NCBI RefSeq assembly: GCF_050947335.1
Contig: NC_134993.1
Span: 9,796,001-9,860,000 of the forward strand
Source: Megachile rotundata
Lineage: Eukaryota > Arthropoda > Insecta > Hymenoptera > Megachilidae
Direction: 5' to 3'
DNA: 64,000 nucleotides
A program made the translations under genes and the position numbers. The notes under the pieces were generated by a model. It was given only the letters and a program-made list of their open reading frames with translations. It was not told where the DNA came from and searched no databases. Positions 1 through 11,099 of the stretch are shown piece after piece (the first letter of the stretch is position 1; every line of letters starts with the position of its first letter).

Positions 1-400
1 GCAAATTCCATTTAAAAGAACTTAACATTCATATCTATTGTAACATGTACCACCAAATTTTCCACTTGAAATAACTTTATCTGAAATATTTTATGTACCA
101 ATATTTTTTTTTGACTTAGTACTTTTGTATAGATGGCTGCATCAGTGCAAATTCGATTTAAAAGAACCTTAACCTTCATATCTATTTTAACATGTACCAC
201 CAAATTTTCCTCTTGAAATAACTTTATCTGAAATATTTTATGTACCAATATTTTTTTTGACTTAGTACTTTTGTATAGATAGCTGCATCAGTGCAAATCC
301 CATTTAAAAGAACCTTAACCTTCATATCTATTTTAACATGCACCACCAGATTTTCCTCTTGAAATCACTTTACCTAAAATATTATTTATACCAATATTTT
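1..400. repeat. 146-bp tandem repeat, about 2.7 copies
   Basis: The same block restarts at 1, 147 and 292, each time with GCAAATYCSATTTAAAAGAA, continuing through CACCAAATTTTCC and ending near GGCTGCATCAGT. The period is 145-146 bp and the copies differ by scattered substitutions. The array is cut by the window start, so its true copy number is unknown. A short open frame on the minus strand spans two units and only reflects the repetition. Confidence 0.9.
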
Positions 401-1796
401 CGAAGAAGTACATCGATTTTAATTCCGTCCCGTCCAGAAAATATCACCGCCCCATTTAAAACTGTCACCCTATCTATTTAAAAACCGGATCTGCTTAAAA
501 ACGAGGATTTTCCGGAATGTTGATCTCGTGTTGCGGAAACCCGTCATCGTGCGCAGAAATATGCTGTTTCCTCGCTAATATTTATAAATTGCCCGTTCGT
601 AATTGCCGCCACTACGAAATTGCGAAAATAAATCGTAACGTGTCGCGGTCGTGCTTTTACGGTCCTGTTGTTCCGTTTTTCCTTCCGTAATTTTCCTTTT
701 TTTTCGCTGCACGAACGAATGGGACGAGCAATCTACGCGGACAGATAACAGTGAGATCTGATTAATGGTTAATTTTATTTTGTTCTCTATTTTCTCGTCA
801 CCTTATCAGGTACGGGCAATGTGGCAAGGTGCGAGCGAAAAATTCGATTATCTTGCACGAGGATGAGCGTACCCGGAATTTTTATGCCCCAATCGTGAAT
901 TTCTAGTCAGATTCCGGCACGTGCATATTCAGTGGTGCTTCGCTGGAAAAATGATAAAATAACTGAGATCACAGGCTTGTATTTGTGGTTTGTTTAGAGC
1001 GCTGATTTTGTGGAATCCTTGTTTGGCATTCCAAATTTATTTAGACAGAATTTTGGTACTGTCTGCTATATAGAACTGATGTATAATTTGTTGGTGAAGA
1101 AATTTTGCGAATTCTAAGTTTTTAATCTTTCAAGGTTTCAAATTAATAAATTATTAAATTTGTTAGTTTCCATAAATCTAGTTTTCTGTGTTGACTAAAT
1201 TATTGAATTTTTTGAACGAGTAAATTTTGTGTCAACTAATTTGTAAATAACTAAATTCACAAATTTACAGATTTAATTTCCCAGTTTCTTCAAATTCTTT
1301 ATTTCCCAAATTCCTAAATTTCATCGTCCATACGCATAAATATACTTTCAGTTTGATGAGCAATTATTTATAGCAATTACTTTCTGAGCCGCAGCATCCA
1401 CAAGGTATGCCAATGATATGTGAACTATTTCAAGGATTAATCACACCGAGATGCTTGCAGAAACGAACATTCTTGCTTTGGTCGCAGGAATTCATACGTT
1501 ACCACAATCCTGTTTTAAAAGCCACGAATGCTGATAGTAATCCTCTATATGTAGAAGTAATATGCTGGTAAAATGATTTAGCTGCCTAACAACTGTCGTG
1601 GTGATTTAATGCTGGATTTAATGCCATACAGTTTAATTAGACATTTACACATTTCTCTTCTGTTCATCCCAAATCATTAAGACGATTCACAAAATTTTTG
1701 AGGGTGAGAAAAATTTCTTGTGTATTACATAAAATCCTTGGCTGGGGTGGGTCGGATAAGAGGAATTTAGACGAGGGTTATATCCCGTTGCGTTTC
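401..1796. other. Single-copy intergenic DNA, no gene seen
   Basis: About 420-960 is CpG-containing mixed-composition sequence; 960-1796 is AT-rich with A/T homopolymer runs. No open frame above 60 codons and no RNA gene signature could be seen. The CpG-bearing part resembles the other single-copy islands of this window and could hold regulatory DNA, but nothing in the sequence proves it. Confidence 0.5.
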
Positions 1797-2394
1797 ATTA
1801 TTCTTGATGCCGGTGCTTTTTAAAAGTGTCTAATACCGCAGCCACTCTTTGTGCCGCAAATGCGAGCACGCTTTCAGAGCCAGCCCTTCTGCGTACAAAT
1901 CATTCTTTTCCGTTTGTTCGTCGCTCGTTATCAAACTCTTATCGCGAGTCATACGTGTCTCGTGACAAATCACCGTTTACCTCCTCTGTTAGGTCGTGGA
2001 ATGCACATTACGAGAGGGTTAGACAAGTTTCTAGCGATTTTCGTTCCTTCGTTTGTAGTTTTGAATCAATTCTTCACCCACAGCGGTAAGACCCAAAGAG
2101 TCTAGCGATTTTTATTGCTAGACATCTGTGAACTTAACCTTAGCAGTAGAGGGTTTGCAGTTTTCTATTCCTGTCGAGGTATTGCGTTTTACTTGCTTAG
2201 GTCACTGGGGACCCACTTCATACGTCACCTGCATTTCCATCTCCACCCGAATTTTACCTAAACCTATAGAAAAGAAACTGTTTTCCTCAACAATGTCACA
2301 AAGCCGAGCTTTTGTAAAACGTAAAAATTCGAAGACACTCGGTCATCAAGTAGGTTGCAAAAACTCTAACCCGAAGTCAAATTCATTTTTCCAT

Positions 2395-2520
2395 CGTGAA
2401 CATACGGTGAAAATTATGGTAAAACTTCAAATTGAGATGTGTCAGAAATTCGAGTAAAATTGATCACTAAAGTTTGAATGCGTCACAGGCTCAAGTACTA
2501 ATGCGTCACTGATGGTGTCT
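2395..2520 (-). mobile_element. Degenerate fragment of the GACGCA-type TTAA element
   Basis: Read on the minus strand this stretch gives GTGATCAATTTTACTCGAAT and a following segment, with two GTGACGCATT motifs. The same string of motifs occurs in the complete element at 13991-14262 and again at 63920-64000. It sits just inside the left inverted arm of the 2.4-kb element, so it is either a later insertion there or part of its original interior. No TTAA boundary is recognisable. Confidence 0.55.
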
Positions 2521-3606
2521 CCGACCATAAACAGTTTCCACCGTAAACCTACTATAAAACTTACGATAAAACCTTGAAATCTGTAAAATCCAGAACCTAG
2601 ACACAACTCAAATATTTGGAACGTCTATATAACTTACAAATAGCTTGTAATTTAAGATAATTCAACATTCTGAACACAGAGTCCACAATCTGAAGTTCCT
2701 CGGTAGAAATCAAGCTTGAAACCCAAATTATCGACATCAAGTTATAAAATTTATTCCACTGAACCTACTGAAGGCAGACTATAATTTCAGATTCGAAATC
2801 ATTGCAATTACAAATTAATTCAAAACGCCGAACCTTGAATCCACAACCCGAACTTCTAAGGCAAACAGTGTGCAACTGAAAACCAAAGTTGTGGTTATCG
2901 TTTAGAAACCTAGGTCTTAAAGTTGAGAGCAAACAACGTAAACTTTGAAGATCATCAACTAAAAGTCTAGAATTTACATAGAAAATAACATCTCGCGAAA
3001 CTTGATCTTTCAAAGTCCACAATCTGGTAAATTTAGATGTCTTGATATTAAATTTCTGGCTTCTTTGAGAGGATTTTATGTGCTGCGGTAATTAAGCGAC
3101 GTGTCAGGATTTATTCACATGGTGCTATAGTTATGCAACGATGAAAAATCAATTTTCACGTTATATTTTCTTATATAATAAAATAATATCAACAAATTTT
3201 TACTGAAGTTCATTGTTCACTATACCCTTCAATTTCATATGGATGATTTTTATGTATTGTTATTTCAAAGTCAGAATCTACTAAAAATATAGGTGGTGCT
3301 ATAGTTCTGCACCGCAGTGTATAAGTGGATTCCCAACCTCGTATAATTTGATACTCATTTTGATCAAGTTAGGTACCCTGTAACATTACTTGACTTTCTC
3401 AGTTTTAAAAACAGAGGAATATTGTATAGTGACACGATACACATTTCGGTGATAAATAAAAATCGACAAATCTTACAACCATCAGAAACAAACGGTAGTC
3501 AAATCGCTACGTAAAGATGAATATATGTCCGTCACAGCGTCAGCAGTAAGTGACAAACGACCGTGAAATCATTAGATTCCAACAGGTGAACATAAGTGGA
3601 TCTAAG
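2521..3606. other. Interior of the inverted-arm element, noncoding
   Basis: AT-rich sequence with many stop codons in all frames. GGTGCTATAGTT followed by A or C and TGCA occurs twice, near 3120 and 3295, so a short internal duplication exists. The 85-codon minus-strand frame at 2765-3022 has no recognisable domain. Nothing resembling a DDE transposase or reverse transcriptase was found. Confidence 0.5.
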
Positions 3607-4219
3607 AAATGAATTTGACTTCGAGCTAGAGTTTTTGCAACGTACTTGATGACCGAGTGTCTTCGAATTTTTACGTATTACAAAAGCTCGGCTTTGTGAC
3701 ATGGCTGAGGAAAACAGTTTCTTTTCTATAGGTTTAGGTAAAATTCGGGTGGAGATGGAAATGCAGGTGACGTATGAAGTAGGTCCCCAATGACCTAAGC
3801 AAGTAAAACGCAATACCTCGACAGGAATAGAAAACTGCAAACACTCTACTGCTAAGGTTAAGTTCACAGATGTCCAGCAATAAAAATCGCTAGACTCCTT
3901 GGGTCTTACCGCCGTGGGTGAAGAATTGATTCAAAACTACAAACGAAGGCACGAAAATCGCTAGAAACTTGTCTAACCCTCTCGTAATGTGCATACCACG
4001 ACCTAACAGAGGAGGTAAACGGTGATTTGTCACGAGACACGTATGACTCGCGATAAGGGTTTGATAACGAGCGACGAACAAACGGAAAAGAATGATTTGT
4101 ACGCAGAAGGGCTGGCTCTGAAAGCGTGCTCGCATTTGTGGCACAAAGAGTGGCTGCGGTATTAGACACTTTTAAAAAGCGTCGGCATCAAGAATAATAA
4201 AACACCTTATAGTGCAAAA

Positions 4220-4247
4220 TTAACCTCTTAGGCACAGCTGAACTCTG
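4220..4247 (-). mobile_element. Solo end of the CCTCTTAGG TTAA-element family
   Basis: TTAA (4220-4223) is followed by CCTCTTAGG, then CACAG, then CTGAACTCTG. The reverse complement of the right end of the complete copy at 53.3-53.8 kb reads TTAA, CCTCTTAGG, CTGAACTCTG, so this is the same terminus with a five-base insertion. No partner end could be found nearby. It lies only 22 bp outside the inverted-arm element. Confidence 0.55.
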
Positions 4248-4769
4248 TTACCTTTCTGTACAACAACGTTCGATGCGTATTACGCGTAAATACTTCAAAG
4301 TATGTTGAAGTTAACCATAATATGCGACCGATTTCAATTTTAAAATAAATGATAGAAGTACACGAGAAACGAACGCAAACGAGTTATTTTCTATGTGGAT
4401 TTTCGCGTTCAGTCAACGAGCAGAACAACTGTGTTTACGAAAGTAGGTCATGTTTGTGAACACAGGTCTTGTGACATGTTAAACATTAACAACATGAGAT
4501 ACCCATTAAGCTCAGTAAAAGCTGCATGCCGGGGAGGAGTTCTACGACACACTGATTCACTGCGCTCGCTAGATCTAACGGCATTTGACTAACGTCTCTT
4601 TAGATATCATTAAAAAATGAAGTTTTATTGAAAATCAATAGCGATCGTTTAAGGTATGCAGGAAACGGTGTTGGTACGCAATGCGGGAAATACGGAAATG
4701 TATGGAGAGATATATTGGGGGGATGAGGAGTTTTATGGGAGTTTGGGAAAGTTGAGGGTGTTCTGGTGA
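4248..4769. other. Single-copy DNA, no gene seen
   Basis: Mixed-composition sequence. A 65-codon plus-strand frame (4395-4592) has no recognisable motif and is treated as chance. From about 4680 the sequence becomes G-skewed and grades into the following minisatellite. Confidence 0.4.
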
Positions 4770-5260
4770 AGCGAACATTTGGAAATTTGGGATTTTGTGA
4801 AGTTGGAAGATTGGGAAATTTGGAAATTTGAGAGGTTGAAAAATTGAGGAGTTTGGAATTTTGAGAGGTTGGAAGATTGAGAAATTTGAAAATTTGAGAG
4901 GTTGAAAAATTGAGGAGTTTGGAATTTTGAGAGGATGGAAGATTGAGAAATTTGGAAATTTGAGAGGTTGGAAAATTGAGAAATTTGGAAATTTAGGAGG
5001 TTGGAAAATTAACTAATTTGGAAATTTGAGAGGTAGAAAAATTGAGGAGTTTGGAAATTTGAGAGGTTGGAAGATTGAGAAATTTGGAAATTTGAGAGGT
5101 TGGAAACTTGAGAAATTTGGAATTTTGAGAGATTGGAAGATTGAGAAATTTGGAAATTTGAGAGGTTGGAAACTTGAGGAATTCGGAAATTTGAGAGATT
5201 GGAAGATTGAGAAATTTGGAATTTTGAAAATTTGAGAAATTGAAGAACTTGGAAATTTTT
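4770..5260 (+). repeat. 33-bp G-skewed minisatellite
   Basis: Units of the type GAGAGGTTGGAAGATTGAG followed by AAATTTGGAAATTT repeat with a 33-bp period, giving an 11-residue periodic peptide in one frame (5026-5235). Copies alternate GGAAGATTGAG, GGAAACTTGAG and GGAAAATTGAG variants. It belongs to the broad AATTTGG-type array family seen throughout the window, here with G on the plus strand. Confidence 0.9.
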
Positions 5261-5829
5261 ACAACTTGGAAAAATTAAAAAATTTCATAATTCAGAAATA
5301 TAAAGAATTTATATAACTGGAGTACTTTAAAAATCCGCATTTTTAAAAATAGTAATTTAAATTAATAAATACCGATTTTATTACGAAACAAAATTGTATT
5401 ACGACCTGAAATGTTAAATAAAATAACGCATTTATTTCCATGGTTACGTAACCGTAAAATTGACAACAAAAATTTTGTCCACGAGAAGGATATTGTTTTT
5501 CTCATGTAAATGAAATTGCATTTATAAATATTTGTACGTGTCTGGCATTTGGAATGAAATTTTCCATGTTGGATAAAAAAGAAAACAGAAAATGCTTGTA
5601 TTACATGAATATTCATCAAACAAAACACATGTAATTTCAACGGCCATTGTTTTTATGTTACTTAACTTTAAAATGTCTACATGTGTCCAAAACATATTTT
5701 TTGTTTTTAAAAAGATGAGTTATTGTTGTTTCTGATAGCTGTTCTTAGTAAATTAATTCTTTATTTGGAATTTCAGATTTTGTTTCAATATTATTAATTA
5801 AGTCTGCAAGTTAATTTAGCAGTAACAAT
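5261..5829. other. AT-rich single-copy spacer, no gene seen
   Basis: AT-rich DNA between two minisatellites. A minus-strand 92-codon frame (5362-5640) is rich in Phe, Ile and Asn as expected from AT composition and has no recognisable domain. Confidence 0.4.
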
Positions 5830-6720
5830 TAAATAAAATCAATATTTTGTTTATAATAAAATCAATAATCAGTTTATAGCAAAATTAAATTACAATAGGA
5901 TCAGTAATTAAATCTCACTAAAATTAAATTATAACAAAATGAATAATCAATTCGTAACAAAATTAAATTACAACAAAATTAGAAATCAATTGTTACTAAA
6001 ATTAAATTGTAACAAAATAAATAATCAATTCATAACAAAATTAAATTACAACAAAAGTAGAAATCAATTTTTACTAAAATTAAATTGCAACAAAATGAAT
6101 AATCAATTCTTAACAAAATTAAATTACAACAAAATTAGAAATCAATTTTTACTCAAATTAAATTGTAACAAAATGAATAATCAATTCATAACAAAATTAA
6201 ATTATAACAAAATTAGAAATCAATTTTCACTAAAATTAAATTGTAACAAAATAAATAATCAATTCTTAACAAAATTAAATTACAACAAAATTAGAAATCA
6301 ATTTTTACTAAAATTAAATTGTGACAAAATAAATAATCAATTCTTAACAAAATTAAATTACAACAAAATTAGAAATCAATTTTTACTAAAATTAAATTGT
6401 AACAAAATAAATAATCAATTCTTAACAAAATTAAATTACAGCAAAATTAGAAATCAATTTTTACTAAAATTAAATTGTAACAAAATAAATAATCAATTCT
6501 TAACAAAATTAAATTACAACAAAAGTAGAAATCAATTTTTACTAAAATTAAATTGCAACAAAATGAATAATCAATTCATAACAAAATTAAATTGCAACAA
6601 AATTAGTAATCAATTCTTACTAAAATTAAATTGTAACAAAGCTAATTATTCCTGACAAAATTGTACCAAAATCAATAATCAATTGCTAAAAAAATTAAAT
6701 TTCAACAGAATTAGTAATTA
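5830..6720 (+). repeat. 39-bp minisatellite with 78-bp dimer unit
   Basis: Two alternating 39-bp monomers, one with AATAATCAATTCTTAACAA and one with AGAAATCAATTTTTACTAA, each followed by an AATTAAATT-type tail and ACAAAAT, form a 78-bp dimer repeated about nine times in the core 5939-6655. Because 39 is divisible by three, one frame stays open for 238 codons, giving a peptide alternating NNQFLTKLNYNK and RNQFLLKLNCNK. I read the long frame as a by-product of unit length: the composition is that of AT-rich DNA and there is no start context or domain. Confidence 0.92.
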
Positions 6721-6880
6721 ATTCCTGCTAAACTCATGAAACGATGAATGAACAATTAATCTCCGCTCTTCCAAATCGTTCCACTTCAAAACAGTTCCAA
6801 AAATCCCTAAATCCACAATAACGCAAAAAAAAAAAACAATAGTAAAATTAATCAGTCTCCATATACCGATTTCGTAAACT

Positions 6881-7042
6881 TATATCTGAATTTAACTTAG
6901 GTTAGGTTATATCTGAATTTAAGTTAAGTTAGGTTATATCTGAATTTAAGTTAAGTTAGGTTATATCTGAATTTAAGTTAAGTTAGGTTGTACCTGAATT
7001 TAAGTTAGGTTAGTTTATATCAGAATTTAACATCAAATACAA
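6881..7042 (+). repeat. 27-bp tandem repeat containing TTAGG
   Basis: TATATCTGAA recurs at 6881, 6908, 6935, 6962, 6989 and 7016, an exact 27-bp period over six copies. Each unit carries AGTTAGGTT, which contains the pentamer TTAGG of the canonical insect telomere. Only one or two TTAGG occur per unit, so this is an ordinary minisatellite rather than telomeric sequence. Confidence 0.9.
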
Positions 7043-7780
7043 TATTACATAAAAACAGCGATAGAGAGAGCAAAGTTATAAATCACGTTCCTTTCGTCTG
7101 TGAGACTATCGCAAATAAAAAGGAAAAAGACGGAAAAACTCTTTCGAGCTGTCACGTCAGTCCACACTGAGAGTCGGCGAAAAAGAGAGAGGCAAACTCG
7201 TTCGCGTTTCCCTCCAAATTCGGATTTCATTCCGACAGCGAATACCCGATAGAGGATCTCGCAAGCCAGATGTCTCGTTTCACCTTTTCCGAAAGCTTTC
7301 AATTCCTCGAAAGCTGTCCTCGTCGCGGACATTCCAGCCAGATTGAATAATCCCGGCGTGAAAACGCGATCCAACAGCGATATGATAAACGACCTGACCC
7401 TCTGACACGCGGGAAGTTGCCGCGATCACGGAACTCCTCCGATCGGAACAATTCTGATCTTCCTGAATCCGGAAGAAAAGAACAGGGGATACGGTTGTTA
7501 GGATTTACGACGGAAACGCGATTCGTTCTTTCGAATCGATGCTTCTCGCTTTTTACGATGCGCTCCGTCTTATTTAGCTTTTTGGGGAGATTCGGAAATA
7601 TCGGAGTGAATATTTTGGCTGCAAGGTTTGTTAAGACGAATGCGAAATATTACGGTATTTCTGATTTTATTTAACTTCTTTTTCTGTGGGATTCAGAAAA
7701 ATTGGCGCTCGAAGAATCTTGGTGCAAGGTTAGTGAAGATGGAAACGAAATATTGTGAAAGTTATTTAACTTTTATTCAC
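7043..7780. other. CpG-rich single-copy block
   Basis: Non-repetitive sequence with many CpG dinucleotides, in contrast to the surrounding arrays. It carries a 109-codon minus-strand frame (7045-7374) and an 85-codon plus-strand frame (7417-7674); neither shows a domain I recognise, and neither has convincing splice-site context. It could be regulatory DNA or an unrecognised exon. Confidence 0.4.
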
Positions 7781-7808
7781 TTGATGGCACGACGGTAGCG
7801 CAGTCATA

Positions 7809-8728
<920 letters not shown>

Positions 8729-8871
8729 TAAAACAGGACCTCTCCATGGTCCGCGCTAGGCTACAAAAAGAGTACCATTTTAAATATGTGTTCGTGGATT
8801 TCGTTATAAATGAGTTTGTGAACTGTAAATCCAGTTCGAACTACAACAAGCTTTTGAACTACATCAAGGAA

Positions 8872-9580
8872 TTAACTTCTTAGGCACGACGGTCCACTAT
8901 AGTAGCTTTCGAATGTCATCATATATTATATGAAAACACAGGATCACATTTGTTACTCTTATTAAATAATATTTGAGTTAAAATAATATCTCGCTTTTAA
9001 TGTAATTTTAAGTAGAAAGTTCGATGCGACGCGGTACGGAGCGTCTTGTCGCGTAGCGCAGTCATGAAACAGGACCTCTCCATGGTCCGCGCTAGGCTAC
9101 AAAAGGGTACCATTTTAACCTCTTAGGTACGACGTGCCACTATAGTGGCGGACCATCTCTCTGTACGATGGTCCACTATAGTGGCTTTCGCGAACGTCAT
9201 CGTAGATTAGCGCCATAGTGGCTCACTCTACCGGCTCACTCGCCACCGTTTCAATTGAACGATCGTTTTCATATGTTTCGATTCGCACTTTTTTGCCTTC
9301 ACCACGTTTCAGAAGAGTATTAACAAATCCCACAAAAGTACATTACACGTAAATAAAAGGTAACGCCAAGTTTAGGCACCATGGGACCTCCTTGCACTAA
9401 TACATATTGTCAACATTTAGAAATTATTTTGTGAATTTTCGAAAAATGTATCAAGGTTAAAGTATATCTTTGGGAAAAATTATAATTTAATCGTGAAAAA
9501 TTGAATTCCAATGTACTCGTAAAGAACATTGTAGTAGTGCCTAGAAGTCGAACTCTGTCATCGTTCATCCTAAGAGTTCA
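8872..9580 (+). mobile_element. Compound TTAA element, copy 1 (two segments)
   Basis: Segment one starts after TTAA (8872-8875) with CTTCTTAGGCACGACGG and runs to TTAA at 9115-9118. Segment two begins CCTCTTAGGTACGACG at 9119 and ends CCTAAGAG at 9569-9576 followed by TTCA, a decayed TTAA. Segment two holds a 14-bp palindrome GCCACTATAGTGGC (9136-9149), a stem GGACCATC/GATGGTCC (9150-9157 with 9167-9174) and a second CCACTATAGTGG (9173-9184). TTAA boundaries with short inverted ends are typical of piggyBac-type non-autonomous elements; no transposase frame is present. Copies lie at 22.9-23.6 kb (antisense) and 53.1-53.8 kb. Confidence 0.7.
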
Positions 9581-11060
9581 GAATTGTGACTACGAAGTTT
9601 ATCAGACGGTATCGACATTCTACAAAGTATAGGAATGTCAGGCGTGCAAATTCGCACGAATTGATCGTAAGTTTTAATATCCCTTCCCCATTCGATACTG
9701 TAGGAAATGTAGCTCGTAGGATGCCATGAAATAAATGATTCCATAATTCTTGTTTTACGTCGTCCTTGAACGGCATTTTTACGCAAGCACCAGTCTCGCA
9801 CGTTGATCGCGCTTCTTTCTGCCTGTACGTGGCTGATTTTATTGAGAATTTTTCCGTAGAGTTACGAAGCAGTTTTCCCACGCGAAAGAAAATTTGTTCG
9901 CTGCTTCATAAAAGCCGAAGAAAAATTGCGGCTACATGTAACGTATAGTGCCGTAGCTTGCGGTTCGAATGTACCTCAACTCGGATAATATTTTTATCGA
10001 ATTTATGAGCTGTTTATTAATTTTAGCTGGCTTTTAGAATAACTGCGCTTTATGGCAAACGTGTTTGGTTCTTTTAGTGAAGCCAATTTTGAGGATTCTT
10101 ATAGGGTTTTATGTACAAATAGATTTTTAAATAATGCGGGGGTGGATTTTTAGAATTTGTAGAGTTAAAATTTAGGGGGATAGCAATTTAGTGATTGTAA
10201 AATTTGGAATGTGATAAATTGGAAGATTTGAAAATCTGGAAAAGTGGGGTGAAGTTTTGGAGATTTTGAGTTATCAAAATTTTGAAATTTCTCGAATTTA
10301 ATAATTCAAGTTTTTGAGTACTTTTGAATATAAGAATCTAACTAATCGAACCTTAAAAAATTCGCTAATTCGAAAAATGCAAGGTTAGAAAATTCGTAAC
10401 CTGCGGTGCATCTCCCCATTTCGTTCATCCGAGAGATCGAAAGCAATTAAAATTCTTGCACCGAAACGCGTCCCGCTCGAGCCATAACTTTCTCCCGAGG
10501 GAAAGCAATGCGAGAAAAGAGTCGGTACAGAAAACAGAAAAGAAAAATTTCGTTTTTCCTCGTGAGAAGATCTAGAAATAAAACTGGTGCTCGTTCGAGC
10601 GGCGTCGCTCGGAAGAAAAACACCGCCGCGAAAGCAATTACAAGTTCAAGGAATTTAATTTAGTCGACGGTCCGAATGGCGAACTTGTATGTACAAAGGT
10701 CTTGTGCACCGTTCTCAAAGTGTATGCCCCACAATGACGACATCGTCCCCAAGTGAACACAAACAACGGGACCTTATTCCCGGTCGCCAGTTTGTTATCC
10801 TTTATTGCGACTCGCTCGACCTTCGTGTAACCCGGTTTTCCATTCTGTTCTTCCCCTTTTGCGCTTTTTGTCCGACACTTTTTGTTTTTTCTCGATCGAG
10901 ACGCGACTAATTAGGGACGCGAAGCTGATGCCGGAGAAATTGTAGGGCTCGAAATTGAGCGCGAAATTAGAGCACAGAGGATGCCTGAAAATTCTACCTT
11001 CCTTTAATGGTGAACTTGCCATCGTTCGGTCAACGAGCGTTAGGTGACGAGGGTAATTGG
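9581..11060. other. Single-copy DNA, partly CpG-rich; no gene recognised
   Basis: 9581-9960 carries overlapping short frames on both strands (for example 9570-9881 minus, 103 codons) with no recognisable domain. 10080-10390 is AT-rich. 10390-11060 is CpG-bearing and non-repetitive, with short frames on both strands (10689-10910 plus, 10795-11022 minus) that shadow each other. No splice or promoter structure could be supported. Confidence 0.4.
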
Positions 11061-11099
11061 CTGACTGGTTTTGAACATCGTTGGATACTTTGTGGGTGC

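Larger units (their letters stand above)
1797..4198. mobile_element. 2.4-kb element with ~593-bp inverted arms (foldback-like)
   Basis: The left arm (1797-2389) reappears in reverse complement at 3607-4198. The outer ends are ATTATTCTTGATGCC and its complement; the arms stay alignable to AAGTCAAATTCATTT at the inner edge, with few differences. The two arms therefore carry the same paired short open frames (1826-2089 and 1851-2105 on plus; 3906-4169 and 3890-4144 on minus), which is why identical hypothetical peptides appear twice. The ~1.2-kb interior has no transposase-like frame. If the element ends one step in, at TTCTTGATG, both sides are flanked by TA, but the flanks are too palindromic to prove a target duplication. 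It may be a non-autonomous long-TIR DNA transposon or a simple inverted duplication. Confidence 0.75.

Noticed and set aside
1826..4169. Identical hypothetical peptides encoded at both ends of the inverted-arm element
   Set aside because: They are the same DNA in inverted copies; two overlapping frames are both open, no domain is visible, and no codon-position bias could be shown.
6881..7042. Telomeric TTAGG repeats
   Set aside because: TTAGG occurs only once or twice per 27-bp unit, embedded in unrelated sequence; not a telomere-type array.
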